Source: a virus
Length of the DNA stretch: 64,000 nt
Strand: one strand, 5' to 3'
Virus record (IMG/VR): IMGVR_UViG_3300032240_001333
Location: 1 to 64,000 of that record
The notes under the pieces were generated by a model. That model was not told where the DNA came from, did no database searches, and saw only the letters and a list, made by a program, of their open reading frames with translations. A program made the position numbers and the translations under genes. This document shows, in pieces, positions 1-8,166 of the stretch; within the stretch, counting starts at the first letter, position 1, and every line of letters begins with the position of its first letter.

Positions 1-888
1 GCTGGTTCTCCATGTTATGTAAGTTCTGCTATTACTCAATATAAATATTATCAAAATGAGACAAAATATGCTTGCGACACACCAGCATCCGTTTCAAGTT
101 TATATTCACCATGTCCTGGATGTTCAACATACTCAGTATTAGTGTCAACTACAACTTGTACTGATGTAACTACATACTGGTGTAAATCTAGAAGTTATAC
201 TCAAGATAATCAATGTATAGGGCCAGAGTATATTGCTTATAATAATGTATGTCCAACAGCAGGTCAAAATAATGGAGATGCTTGTGGCTGCTACCAGAGT
301 ACAACCGATAGCTGTTCTGCCCCTAGAACAACTACAAATATTAATACATGTAACTCAGAAAGATGTAATAACTCTTGTACACCATTTACTGTATATTCAT
401 GTCCATCTGGATATGGCAGTCCTTATTTACAAAATGGAAGATATTATTGTACTGGTACCACTACACCATTTGCAACAATTTTTGCAACAGCAACAACAAA
501 CTATTCGTATACAGTAAATGAAACTATAAATGTAAAAAAATATAAAATTAGAAGAAGTGAAACCGTAACAGATTGTAATGCAACGCCCTATGTTGTTTCA
601 GGATACAGCGCTAATTGTCCTGGATGTAGCGTGTATACTACATCGGATCAAGTATGCACCACAAGTTCATATACAGACTATAGATGCGATAGCAGAACAT
701 ACTATACATGCACTGCTGGCCCGTACTACTCAGACACAAATCCCACATATACAGCATGTAGTTCAAATTTGGTTTCAACATATAATTATAAAAAATATGT
801 TCAAACGTGTGATAATTTTATTACTTATTATGCAAATAGCCCCACAGATCCAATATGTGACGGATGCCCAACATCAGAATTGCCATAG
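1..888 (+). CDS. Cys-rich repetitive structural protein, 5' truncated by window edge
   Basis: The frame is open from base 1 with no stop before 886-888, so the true start lies upstream; the GTG at 142 is internal. The product is Thr/Ser/Tyr/Cys-rich with dozens of cysteines, no hydrophobic segment, and repeated CPGC or CDGCP motifs followed by Tyr/Ser-rich stretches (for example near bases 109-135 and 616-642). This suggests a tandem disulfide- or metal-stabilised beta-rich fold of an exposed tail or adhesin protein. It precedes small structural-looking genes. Family not recognised; structural role is inferred. Confidence 0.6.
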   Translation, partial: AGSPCYVSSAITQYKYYQNETKYACDTPASVSSLYSPCPGCSTYSVLVSTTTCTDVTTYWCKSRSYTQDNQCIGPEYIAYNNVCPTAGQNNGDACGCYQSTTDSCSAPRTTTNINTCNSERCNNSCTPFTVYSCPSGYGSPYLQNGRYYCTGTTTPFATIFATATTNYSYTVNETINVKKYKIRRSETVTDCNATPYVVSGYSANCPGCSVYTTSDQVCTTSSYTDYRCDSRTYYTCTAGPYYSDTNPTYTACSSNLVSTYNYKKYVQTCDNFITYYANSPTDPICDGCPTSELP

Positions 889-933
889 ACAAAAAATAAC
901 TTATTTGATACAATATATAAAAAGGAGCAATAA

Positions 934-1167
934 ATGACAGATGAAACACAAAATCAACCAGGGGTAAATAATTTGCCTCCAATTAAACTTGCATTTATAG
1001 TAGATAATGAAGTGGCAGATATCCTTCATACTGATGAAAGACTTTCTGCTATTTTTACAAGTAATCCATTAATTTTAAATGTAACAGATAGATTTGGTCA
1101 AGAAGATATGGCAGTAGGCTATACCTATGATCCAGCAACTGATACATTTACTAAGCCAACAGAATAA
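934..1167 (+). CDS. Small phage protein, unknown function
   Basis: 77 aa, ATG start preceded by AAAGGAG about 8 nt upstream. It begins with a Pro/Asn-rich tail, then a compact region with a VDNEVADIL motif. No membrane segment and no cysteines. It sits between the Cys-rich structural protein and a CxxC protein, so it probably belongs to the tail/accessory operon. Function unknown. Confidence 0.65.
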   Translation: MTDETQNQPGVNNLPPIKLAFIVDNEVADILHTDERLSAIFTSNPLILNVTDRFGQEDMAVGYTYDPATDTFTKPTE

Positions 1168-1172
1168 TAAAT

Positions 1173-1442
1173 ATGTCAAAATCTAATTGGCAACTTTGGA
1201 AAGAAAAACAGGCTGGGGACCCAGTTAGACCTTGGGATTTATTAAATCCTAATATTCAAAATGTAGATGATGAAACATTTAATGATAGATATAATCTATG
1301 CCTTAAATGTCCTTCATTAATTCAAGCAACAAAAACATGTAAAAAATGTGGATGCTTTATGACACAAAAAGCTAAACTTCCTCATGCTTCATGTCCAATT
1401 GGCAAATGGGGAGCTTACGTAGAAGCCCCAGATGTAGTATAA
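1173..1442 (+). CDS. Conserved phage zinc-binding protein (CxxC...CxxCGCFM type)
   Basis: 89 aa. It has a Cys cluster LCLKC, then CKKCGCFM and CPIGKW near the C terminus, a pattern seen in small uncharacterised proteins of several large tailed phages. The spacing suggests one zinc site. It lies 5 nt after the previous gene and is followed 12 nt later by the next, with AAAGGAGG between. Role unknown. Confidence 0.65.
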   Translation: MSKSNWQLWKEKQAGDPVRPWDLLNPNIQNVDDETFNDRYNLCLKCPSLIQATKTCKKCGCFMTQKAKLPHASCPIGKWGAYVEAPDVV

Positions 1443-1454
1443 AGGAGGATTTAA

Positions 1455-1664
1455 ATGTCACTAACTAATCAAGAAAAAATTGAAATTATTAATCAACATA
1501 TTAAGAATTCAGAAAAAAATGAATTTAATCTTTATGTGTCTTTACTAGGAGAACAACAAAAATCAGATAATGATTTAATAATTTCTGCTTTAGAAAAACA
1601 AATACAGGATGAAGTTAATAAACAAACTGTATTAAATTCAGAAAAAACAAAACTACAAGCATAG
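1455..1664 (+). CDS. Small coiled-coil protein
   Basis: 69 aa, charged and largely helical by composition (Lys/Glu/Gln/Asn-rich with heptad-like Leu/Ile). Start codon is preceded by AAGGAGG, spacing about 7. It is paired with the next, similarly coiled-coil 59-aa frame. Unknown function, possibly a structural accessory. Confidence 0.6.
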   Translation: MSLTNQEKIEIINQHIKNSEKNEFNLYVSLLGEQQKSDNDLIISALEKQIQDEVNKQTVLNSEKTKLQA

Positions 1665-1672
1665 GAAAATAA

Positions 1673-1852
1673 TTGGAAAAAACAGAACTTATTATCACAG
1701 CTTTACAACAACGCATAGGAGAAATTGTTTCAAATTATGAAACTCAAATTGCAGTATTACGGGCAGAAATTACTGAACTTATTAATGAAAAGCAGGAACG
1801 TGAAAAGTCTATTCAAGAATACTCAGACTCCATTAATAACATCACCAACTAA
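1673..1852 (+). CDS. Small coiled-coil protein, TTG start
   Basis: 59 aa from TTG 1673 (ATAGGAA just upstream). The product is a continuous charged helix with ITALQQRIGE and LRAEITELINEK segments. No other start fits this frame. It overlaps the 3' gene by about 53 nt. Coding is supported by composition and tight packing; function unknown. Confidence 0.5.
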   Translation: MEKTELIITALQQRIGEIVSNYETQIAVLRAEITELINEKQEREKSIQEYSDSINNITN

Positions 1853-2198
1853 TTTTCCATCAGGTATTGCCGTTAAAACAGATAGGGCAACCTATTGGAT
1901 TAAAGATGGAAAAAGATACAAATTGATTTCTGATAGGGCAGCAAAGTCTTGGTCATTTACTACAGTAAAGGCTACTGAAGAAGCATTATCTTTAATTAAA
2001 TTATCTGGTAAGTTGGGCTTTAGAGATGGGGCTTTGATAAAAAACATAGCAGATGGTAAAATGTATTTAATATCGCAAAATAAAAAAAGGCATATTGTAG
2101 ACCCAGACGTATTTACTAAATATGGATTAGATAGATCTAAAACTATAGAAGTAAGCGAAGCGGAAACAAATGCACATGATTTAGGAGATAATTTATAA
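1800..2198 (+). CDS. Tail-associated protein with IDGKKR-type beta repeats
   Basis: About 132 aa from GTG 1800, chosen because AGCAGGA lies just upstream; the frame is open further 5' but only through the preceding gene. Two related units are visible, TYWIKDGKRYKLIS and MYLISQNKKRHIVDPDVF followed by YGL. These resemble short beta repeats found in secreted and phage adhesion proteins. The stop overlaps the next start (TAATG). Probably a virion surface accessory; family assignment is an inference. Confidence 0.6.
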   Translation: MKSLFKNTQTPLITSPTNFPSGIAVKTDRATYWIKDGKRYKLISDRAAKSWSFTTVKATEEALSLIKLSGKLGFRDGALIKNIADGKMYLISQNKKRHIVDPDVFTKYGLDRSKTIEVSEAETNAHDLGDNL

Positions 2199-2602
2199 TG
2201 GCAGGCGACGTTTGGAAACCAGTAGTATTTAATGAAGGTGCACCATTTGATCCAAATGATTTAAATCAATTACAAACAAATATTACACAGTCTTTTCAAC
2301 AAGGTAAAGATATTTTAAGAAACCTTTTAATTGGAACTGACCAATCTTTATTGCTTGCTGCGGGAACTAGTGAGACTAAATCAGTTCCAGCAAATACAGC
2401 AACATCATTTAATTTAGGTCGTGATAGCAAATTTGGATCAGGTATTCCTACATATGTAGTATCTATTGGCTCACCAATTCCAAATGGAACAATTATGTCA
2501 GTAGGAATTATTAATCCTGATACAAATCCACAAGCTGTAGTAGTTTCAAATAAAGCAGCCACAGGTGTATTTCTTAACTTTATAGCATTTGCTATAAAAT
2601 AA
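2198..2602 (+). CDS. Putative tail/virion-associated protein
   Basis: 134 aa. N-terminal part (WKPVVFNEGAPFDPNDLNQLQ) resembles attachment segments of phage tail appendage proteins. The C-terminal half is rich in Gly, Ser, Asn and Thr with beta propensity and ends FLNFIAFAIK. It is the last gene of this cluster; a promoter and a hairpin follow within 70 nt. Structural role is inferred from context. Confidence 0.55.
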   Translation: MAGDVWKPVVFNEGAPFDPNDLNQLQTNITQSFQQGKDILRNLLIGTDQSLLLAAGTSETKSVPANTATSFNLGRDSKFGSGIPTYVVSIGSPIPNGTIMSVGIINPDTNPQAVVVSNKAATGVFLNFIAFAIK

Positions 2603-2605
2603 TAC

Positions 2606-2644
2606 TTGACAGCATAGTTTAATATGTTACAATTTTATTGTAAC
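2606..2644 (+). promoter_or_regulatory. Promoter with operator-like palindrome over the -10
   Basis: TTGACA (2606-2611), 16-bp spacer, TACAAT (2628-2633). The -10 is embedded in a perfect inverted repeat, GTTACAAT-TTT-ATTGTAAC (2626-2644), which could bind a dimeric regulator. It would drive the metallophosphoesterase gene at 2691. Confidence 0.6.
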
Positions 2645-2650
2645 TTATAA

Positions 2651-2674
2651 AGTCACGACCGTCGTGACTTTTTT
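2651..2674 (+). terminator. Hairpin with T tract
   Basis: Perfect 8-bp stem AGTCACGA/TCGTGACT, 3-nt loop, followed by six T residues: a factor-independent terminator for the upstream cluster. It lies about 10 nt downstream of the predicted start site of the 2606 promoter, so it could also act as an attenuator or 5' stabilising hairpin. Confidence 0.7.
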
Positions 2675-2690
2675 AATTTAAGGATAGTAA

Positions 2691-3506
2691 ATGTCTAACG
2701 ATTTAAAATGGATGTTGTCGTCTGATCAGCAGTTCCCATATCAAGACGATAAAGCCATTGAGCTTTGGTTTAAAGTAATGAAGTGGTTTAAACCAGATGT
2801 AGTTGATTATCTTGGTGATACAGATGATCAAGCATGTTATAGTAAGTACACAGACGGTAAGCCAACAGAATTTTTAAAAGCATATAAAAATGATGATGTC
2901 GCCAATGATTTAGATTTAATGCTTAAAGATATGAAATTAGAGGCAAGCGGTGCTCGTGAATTTTATACTAGAACCAGAAAGATGTTACCTAATGCACAAC
3001 TATTTTCAGCATTAGGAAATCATGATATTAGAATTTTTGATTATTTAGATAAAAAGATTCCTGAATATGCAAAACATGTAACCCCAGAAGCTTTATGGAG
3101 CTTAGACTCATTAGGATATGATTATATTTATTATAATGAATTACCTAAACGTCGTTTTGGAGATATCCATGTTCACCACGGAATGTCAGTGTCAGCTACT
3201 GGTGCAGTTAGAAAAGATATGGAAGATTTACAAATTTCATTAATCCGTGGACATTCACATAGAATTGCTTCACATATGGTAACATATGAATTAAGAAATA
3301 AAGGCAAGGGTGAAACAATTAGAGGTTATGAAATTGGACATATGTGTGATGAAAAAGGTCCAGGAATGAAATATACTCAGCACCATGATTGGCAAAAAGG
3401 ATTTGCAGTTGCTTATATTGAAAATGGAAAATATCCGCATATTAATATGATACATATATCACCAGACTATACATGCGTTGTTGATGGAAAGTTGTTTACT
3501 TTATAA
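2691..3506 (+). CDS. Calcineurin-like metallophosphoesterase
   Basis: 271 aa. Motifs of the metallophosphoesterase fold appear in order: SSDQQFP (residues 10-16, with Gln where the usual DxH histidine sits), YLGDTDD (about 40), GNHDIR (about 107), VHHGMS (about 162) and GHSHR (about 187). Together they form a two-metal phosphoesterase centre. Phage homologues may act on nucleotides or nucleic acids; the substrate cannot be read from sequence. First gene after the 2606 promoter, heading the replication array. Confidence 0.8.
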   Translation: MSNDLKWMLSSDQQFPYQDDKAIELWFKVMKWFKPDVVDYLGDTDDQACYSKYTDGKPTEFLKAYKNDDVANDLDLMLKDMKLEASGAREFYTRTRKMLPNAQLFSALGNHDIRIFDYLDKKIPEYAKHVTPEALWSLDSLGYDYIYYNELPKRRFGDIHVHHGMSVSATGAVRKDMEDLQISLIRGHSHRIASHMVTYELRNKGKGETIRGYEIGHMCDEKGPGMKYTQHHDWQKGFAVAYIENGKYPHINMIHISPDYTCVVDGKLFTL

Positions 3507-3691
3507 TGTGGTGTGCTAAATGTTCTGGAAGAGTTTTTGTTGATAGAGTATTTTCTCAAAAACTACATATAGAGTTATTTTGTATTCTATGTGGTAAGCG
3601 TTGGATGATCAATAAAGAAACGAACAGATTTGGAAAATGGTTAGAAAAAAGAGATCGGGAATACGCAAAAAATTTCTCTATTTCTTCTTAA
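3506..3691 (+). CDS. Small zinc-ribbon protein
   Basis: 61 aa with two Cys pairs, CAKC near the N terminus and CILC at about residue 26, consistent with one structural zinc. TAATG overlap with the upstream phosphoesterase. Basic C-terminal half. Unknown role, possibly nucleic-acid binding. Confidence 0.65.
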   Translation: MWCAKCSGRVFVDRVFSQKLHIELFCILCGKRWMINKETNRFGKWLEKRDREYAKNFSISS

Positions 3692-4116
3692 ATAATCAAT
3701 TACATAAAGTAATTAGATTATCTAGGGCGAAAGATGAAGTCATTGCTTGGCGCTATTCAGATAAAAAAAGAGTCCTATATTCTTATGCAGATGTGCAAAA
3801 AAATATGGAGAACGCTTATACTATTACACAAGTTGGTGCAATATTGGGTAGGCATAAAGTTACTATTGAAGAATACATTCTTCAGGGTAAAATTAGTACA
3901 CCGCAAAAAGTTTACCCGATAAGTAACCCAGACAGTACTTGGTCTAAATTTATGTTTAGCGAATCTGATATATTAAAACTACATGAATATATATTGGAAG
4001 CTGGATATACAAAAAATATACCGTCCAAGGCAGAATTAAGGGCACTTCTCAAAAACAATATGATATTGTATACTAAGACCGAAACAGGGTTTGTACCAGT
4101 ATGGAAGGCGGAGTAA
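3637..4116 (+). CDS. Helix-turn-helix (excisionase/MerR-like) DNA-binding protein
   Basis: About 159 aa. Residues 60-115 read as a winged helix-turn-helix (YTITQVGAILGRHKVTIEEYI, then a basic wing and a FSESDILKLHEYI helix), as in phage excisionase-like and MerR-type domains. The N terminus is basic and overlaps the previous gene by 55 nt, so the exact start is uncertain. Could be an architectural or regulatory protein for the replication genes. Confidence 0.6.
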   Translation: MVRKKRSGIRKKFLYFFLNNQLHKVIRLSRAKDEVIAWRYSDKKRVLYSYADVQKNMENAYTITQVGAILGRHKVTIEEYILQGKISTPQKVYPISNPDSTWSKFMFSESDILKLHEYILEAGYTKNIPSKAELRALLKNNMILYTKTETGFVPVWKAE

Positions 4117-4226
4117 TGTCTAATAGATTTGTTATATGCGATATATGTAACAAAGAAATAGAATTACGATGGGGAATATTTGGAAGCGATACTCTAAGGA
4201 GACATGTAAAGGCGGAGCATAAATAA
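4116..4226 (+). CDS. C2H2-like zinc-finger miniprotein
   Basis: 36 aa: CDIC at the N terminus and RRHVKAEH at the C terminus form a single CC/HH-type finger. Start and stop both overlap neighbours by one base (TAATG at each end), strong evidence for translation. Confidence 0.65.
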   Translation: MSNRFVICDICNKEIELRWGIFGSDTLRRHVKAEHK

Positions 4227-4429
4227 TGGCGGATACAAAAGTAAAAGTAGATCTTTCATTTACTAGAAATCTTGGTAATTATGAAAGCATTAAAATAGGT
4301 ATTGGTATTGAGGATGATGTTCGTGCTGGTGAAAATGTAGATACCGCTACTGAACGTGTATATAAATTTGTTGAAGAAAAGTTAATTCAAAAAACACAAG
4401 AAATTGAAGAAGAGTTAAAACGTGGCTAA
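4226..4429 (+). CDS. Conserved phage protein with NLGNYES motif
   Basis: 67 aa. Pattern FTRNLGNYESIKIGIGIEDDV with an amphipathic C-terminal helix is familiar from small proteins of actinobacterial and other phages, function unknown. Translationally coupled on both sides. Confidence 0.6.
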   Translation: MADTKVKVDLSFTRNLGNYESIKIGIGIEDDVRAGENVDTATERVYKFVEEKLIQKTQEIEEELKRG

Positions 4430-4739
4430 TACCAAAGAGCCCTATATTTTATTAACCATGTATCAAAATATGTATATGGAAAAATATGGTAAAACCCCTT
4501 TTATGAATAAATATAGAGAAAAGTGGGCTATGCAAGATGTCATAGATAGTGTAGGATATACTCGTGCAAAAGAATTATTGGAGTATTATTTTACAACTGG
4601 TAAATATGGACATCCGCTACAGTTCTTCTTTTTTAATTTTGATAAGATTGATATAATGCAAAGAGAAATTGAGAAAGATAAAAAAAATCGTAAGGCTTTA
4701 CAAGAAGCCACAAAGAGATTAGTTGAGGGTGAAGAGTGA
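4422..4739 (+). CDS. Putative helicase-associated protein (possible loader)
   Basis: 105 aa from GTG 4422 (8-nt overlap with the upstream gene), mostly helical, with YGKTPFMNKYREKWAMQDV and YYFTTGKYGHPLQFFFFNF. It sits directly before, and overlaps by 4 nt, the replicative helicase. Position and helical composition fit a helicase loader or replisome adaptor, but no family signature was recognised. Functional call is inference only. Confidence 0.45.
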   Translation: MANTKEPYILLTMYQNMYMEKYGKTPFMNKYREKWAMQDVIDSVGYTRAKELLEYYFTTGKYGHPLQFFFFNFDKIDIMQREIEKDKKNRKALQEATKRLVEGEE

Positions 4740-5974
4740 ATACAGAAGCTACGTTAATATCAGCAGTATGCAAAAACAAGGATATCAGTACATTACTTGC
4801 AGACAATGTTGATGATTTATTTACTTCACATAGAGATATTTGGGAAGGTTTAAAATCCTACTATTATAAATTTAAGGCTGTCCCAGAAACTGGTGTACTA
4901 CAAGAAAAATTTAAAGACTTTGAACCTGATCTAAATGTAAAGGCAGAAACTGGATACTATCTAGACAAATTAAAGAATGAGTATTTATCTGCAAGATTAA
5001 AAAGCATTATTCTTCAAGGTGGATCTGCGTTAAAAGAAGATGCAGCATCTAGAGTTTTAGCAGACATGCAAAGCAAACTTGCTGGCCTTGCTAGATTTAC
5101 AAATAATGTTAGAGATTTAGATATTACAGATCTAGATGCAGCAGAAAGACACTTTGCATCCGTTAAAGATAGATCTGCAGCAATGGGTGGAAGTCCAGGA
5201 ATTAAAACTGGTTTTCAAGCAATTGATACTGCATATCCAACAGGCATGGCTCCAGGACATTTAATTGTTGCTATTGGTTGGCCAGGAAAAGGTAAGACAT
5301 GGTTTACATCATATCTTGCATGCAAAGCTTGGGAGCAAGGTTTCAAGCCAATGATTATATCGCTAGAAATGTCTCCAGAAAATATGCGTGATCGTATTTA
5401 TACAATGTTGGGATCTGGTTTATTTAAAGCCAGCGATTTGTCAAAGGGAGATATTAATATAGATGATTTTAAATCATGGGGACAGAAAAAGTTTGAAGGA
5501 AAGAATAGTTTTGTATTGGTATCAAATGAAGGAACAGCAGAAGTTACACCAGCTACTGTCCAAGGTAAAATTGATCAACACAAACCCGACCTTGTTATAT
5601 TGGATTATCATCAGTTGTTTAATGATAACAAACGCTCTAACTCAGAAGTAGAACGAAATAGAAATATTTCTCGTGAGTTTAAATTACTAGCAGTATCTAA
5701 TAATATTCCAATTATTGATATTACGGCTGCAACAGCAGATGATATTTCTGATCAAGAGAATCCACCAATGATGAGCCAAGTTGCTTGGTCAAAAGCAATT
5801 GAATACGATGCTGATATGGCTATGGCTATTCACAGATATCCAGGAACAAATCTAATTGAAGTGGTTTCACGAAAGAATCGTCATGGACATGAATTTGATT
5901 TCCATTTAGATTGGGACATCAATAGGGGTGTTATTAAAGAATTATATGATTATGTACCACCACAGACCAATTAA
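4736..5974 (+). CDS. DnaB-like replicative DNA helicase
   Basis: 412 aa from GTG 4736. RecA-like ATPase core with Walker A GWPGKGKTW (about residues 181-189) and Walker B DLVILDYHQL (about 284-293), followed by an Arg-finger region (SRKNRHG, near residue 380). The N-terminal 150 residues match a DnaB-N-like helical domain with EATLISAVCKNKD. A hexameric helicase that unwinds the fork ahead of the phage polymerase; it pairs with the primase gene 6182-7180. Confidence 0.9.
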   Translation: MNTEATLISAVCKNKDISTLLADNVDDLFTSHRDIWEGLKSYYYKFKAVPETGVLQEKFKDFEPDLNVKAETGYYLDKLKNEYLSARLKSIILQGGSALKEDAASRVLADMQSKLAGLARFTNNVRDLDITDLDAAERHFASVKDRSAAMGGSPGIKTGFQAIDTAYPTGMAPGHLIVAIGWPGKGKTWFTSYLACKAWEQGFKPMIISLEMSPENMRDRIYTMLGSGLFKASDLSKGDINIDDFKSWGQKKFEGKNSFVLVSNEGTAEVTPATVQGKIDQHKPDLVILDYHQLFNDNKRSNSEVERNRNISREFKLLAVSNNIPIIDITAATADDISDQENPPMMSQVAWSKAIEYDADMAMAIHRYPGTNLIEVVSRKNRHGHEFDFHLDWDINRGVIKELYDYVPPQTN

Positions 5975-6245
5975 AAGATTTCAAATAGATGTTGAATTTA
6001 AAGACGATTCAGATTTAATTAGATTAAGAAATCAGTATGAAAATATGTTAGTGCACCAAATGAGAGATAAGGGATACTCAAGAGTGCTTGACATAGACAC
6101 TGCATTTTCGGTAGAATTTACAGGTGAATCATGGAAGTTTTTAATGACTCTCCATGGAATACATACAGGAAGGCGGAAAGCATGGGAATCAGAGGGAATA
6201 ACACAAGGGAAGTTAGTTCCACGCAATATGCACCAAACCATATAA
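5952..6245 (+). CDS. Conserved phage protein of unknown function
   Basis: About 97 aa. It carries YSRVLDIDTAFSVEFTG and GIHTGRRKAWESEG, motifs shared by small proteins in actinophage replication regions. Several starts (GTG 5928, ATG 5946, ATG 5952) are possible. It overlaps the helicase 3' end and the primase 5' end, so all three are probably coupled. Confidence 0.6.
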   Translation: MYHHRPIKRFQIDVEFKDDSDLIRLRNQYENMLVHQMRDKGYSRVLDIDTAFSVEFTGESWKFLMTLHGIHTGRRKAWESEGITQGKLVPRNMHQTI

Positions 6246-7180
6246 AAGCTGTTGTAAAAGAAATTGGTTTAAAAATTATTAGTGAATCTAATAATAATTT
6301 AGTTATATATTGTCCATTCCATAATAATACTCATAGCCCAAGTTTTTATATTAGCGAAGAAAATGGCGCATGGCTTTGTTTTAATCCGTCATGTGCAGAA
6401 ACTGGCAATATTATTCAGCTAGTTAAAAAGATTACTAATAAAAATGATTTTGAAGCCATTAGACTTGTAACCGCAAAAGAGTCACAGGCATTAGATAGTT
6501 TTGATGAAGCACTTAATCAAATGTTTGAGGAAAAGCCAGAATTTATAGAATTTGATCAAAGTAAATTAGATGATTTATCTATGGAATTAACGTTTAATAA
6601 AGATGCTAGAGACTACTTTGAATCTCGTGGTATAAATCAAGCATCTATGACTTATTTTAAATTAGGATATTCACAGTCTCAAGGAATGGTTATTGTCCCA
6701 GTACATAGTCCAGATGGCGTGCCAGTTGGACTAGTTGGTAGATCAATAACTGAAAAGAAGTTTAAAAACAGTACAAATTTACCAAAAAATAAAACATTGT
6801 TTAATGTGCATAGAGCTAAAAGAATTGGTGATCAGGTAATAATTGTTGAATCTAGTTTTGATGCAATTATAATACATCAAGCAGGATTCCCTAATGTTAT
6901 TGCAACATTGGGTGGTCACATCTCATCAGATAATATAAATTTATTAAATAGATATTTTAATAAGATTATTATCATGACAGATGCTGATCATGCAGGAAGA
7001 GAATTAGGGTTATCAATATCTAGTAAATTAAGAAACAAAGACATCTTGTGGGCTTCTTATGCTTATGGTAAAATATATCCACATGAAGCAAAAGATGCAG
7101 GAGATATGACTGAAGAAGAAATTAAGCTTTGTATTAACAATGCTGTTTCTGACATAGAATACAAATCCTGGACCTTGTGA
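6182..7180 (+). CDS. DnaG-like DNA primase (CHC2 zinc finger + TOPRIM)
   Basis: About 332 aa from ATG 6182 (GGCGGAAAG just upstream); a longer ATG at 6131 lies inside the previous gene. N-terminal zinc finger YCPFH ... CFNPSC is followed by a DnaG-type core, then TOPRIM motifs IIVESSFDA (catalytic Glu) and IIMTDADHAG (DxD). It lacks the long C-terminal helicase-binding domain of bacterial DnaG. Synthesises RNA primers; adjacent helicase supports the assignment. Confidence 0.88.
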   Translation: MGIRGNNTREVSSTQYAPNHIKAVVKEIGLKIISESNNNLVIYCPFHNNTHSPSFYISEENGAWLCFNPSCAETGNIIQLVKKITNKNDFEAIRLVTAKESQALDSFDEALNQMFEEKPEFIEFDQSKLDDLSMELTFNKDARDYFESRGINQASMTYFKLGYSQSQGMVIVPVHSPDGVPVGLVGRSITEKKFKNSTNLPKNKTLFNVHRAKRIGDQVIIVESSFDAIIIHQAGFPNVIATLGGHISSDNINLLNRYFNKIIIMTDADHAGRELGLSISSKLRNKDILWASYAYGKIYPHEAKDAGDMTEEEIKLCINNAVSDIEYKSWTL

Positions 7181-7212
7181 TATAATACAATGACAGATGG
7201 ATTTATACCATC
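7178..7212 (+). promoter_or_regulatory. Extended -10 promoter with 5' hairpin leader
   Basis: TGaTATAAT (7178-7186) has no clear -35. About 10 nt downstream, GATGG (7196-7200) pairs with CCATC (7208-7212), placing a hairpin at the mRNA 5' end before the AGAGGAAG ribosome-binding site of the ssDNA-binding protein gene. Confidence 0.6.
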
Positions 7213-7235
7213 AACTATAGAAAAGAGGAAGTAAT

Positions 7236-7901
7236 ATGGGTCTAGTAAAAGGACTAAAAGATTTAAATAAAGTAATGGATAAACCGCAAGCATCTAGCGG
7301 TGACGGGTCGAAAGCTCGTTGGGTTAAATTAGATGACACAGAAAGTGTTAAGATTAGATTTCTTCAGGAATTAGATCCTGATTCTCCCTACTACAATGAA
7401 AAAAATGGTTTAGGCTTTATTGCCGTTGAACACACAAATCCAAAAGATTATAAGCGTAAAGCTTTGTGTACAATTGATGACCAAGGAAAATGTTGGGGAT
7501 GTGAACAACATCGCAAAGATTACAAGGCAGGATGGAAAGGCCGTTCCCGTCTTTACATTAACGTTCTTGTAGATGATGGCAAAGAGGAGCCATATGTTGC
7601 CATCTTGTCTCAGGGTAGTAGCGGAAAGACTATTACTCCTACATTAATTGAATATGCTGGCGAAATGGGTAGCATTTCAAATTTAATGTGGCGCATTAAG
7701 CGTACAGGCACAAAGACAGACACCAGTTATACATCAATCCCACTTGCCAAAGATGAGGTACCATTTGATTCATCTGGATTGGAATTGTATGAATTGGAAA
7801 AGGTTGCAGTTCGTGACCTACCCTATACAGAGCAAGAAGCCTTCTTCAATGGTGAAGGCGTAGATGAGCCATCAAACGCAACAGGTAGCGTAGAGTGGTA
7901 A
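7236..7901 (+). CDS. Single-stranded DNA-binding protein (phage gp32/SSB-like)
   Basis: 221 aa. Basic N terminus (LVKGLKDLNKVMDK), a central OB-like region with a zinc-type Cys set (ALCTIDDQGKCWGCEQH), and an acidic/aromatic C-terminal tail (GVDEPSNATGSVEW) typical of replisome-interacting SSBs. Own promoter with 5' hairpin and own terminator suggest high expression. It sits between primase and polymerase genes. Name rests on architecture and context. Confidence 0.7.
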   Translation: MGLVKGLKDLNKVMDKPQASSGDGSKARWVKLDDTESVKIRFLQELDPDSPYYNEKNGLGFIAVEHTNPKDYKRKALCTIDDQGKCWGCEQHRKDYKAGWKGRSRLYINVLVDDGKEEPYVAILSQGSSGKTITPTLIEYAGEMGSISNLMWRIKRTGTKTDTSYTSIPLAKDEVPFDSSGLELYELEKVAVRDLPYTEQEAFFNGEGVDEPSNATGSVEW

Positions 7902-7912
7902 ATTAAATAGAT

Positions 7913-7945
7913 AGGGGATGGCTCTTGTCATCCCCTGTTTTATTT
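7913..7945 (+). terminator. Factor-independent terminator after ssDNA-binding protein gene
   Basis: Perfect 8-bp stem AGGGGATG/CATCCCCT with 8-nt loop, followed by GTTTTATTT. The next promoter's -10 begins 3 nt after this tract. Confidence 0.8.
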
Positions 7946-7947
7946 AG

Positions 7948-7953
7948 TAGAAT
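7948..7953 (+). promoter_or_regulatory. -10 TAGAAT, leaderless start for 7960
   Basis: TTTAGTAGAAT with the hexamer exactly 6 nt before ATG 7960, placing the start site at the start codon. The same 11-mer recurs before genes 30440 and 55822. Confidence 0.6.
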
Positions 7954-7959
7954 CCATAT

Positions 7960-8166
7960 ATGAGAACTTACGAAATACCAGATCCATTTGTTGAGTTTGT
8001 CCATAATAAAAATCTTAAGTTATCTGGTGCAATACATGATTACTTTGCAAAAGAATGGAGTTATAAATGCATTACCTGTCTAGAAGTAATGTATGCTCCA
8101 AGTAAAAAAACAATAACAAAAACTAGACTTTATCATACTAGAAATATATGTTTGGGCGGATATTAA
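7960..8166 (+). CDS. Small protein with CxxC
   Basis: 68 aa, probably read from a leaderless mRNA. One CITC pair at about residue 38 and a C-terminal ICLGGY. It overlaps the polymerase start by one nucleotide (TAATG), so it may be a leader gene for polymerase expression. Function unknown. Confidence 0.6.
   Translation: MRTYEIPDPFVEFVHNKNLKLSGAIHDYFAKEWSYKCITCLEVMYAPSKKTITKTRLYHTRNICLGGY

Noticed and set aside
233-937. Open frames 233-517 and 578-937 inside the Cys-rich gene
   Set aside because: Out-of-frame shadows with His/Leu/Gln-biased composition created by the repetitive codons of the real gene.
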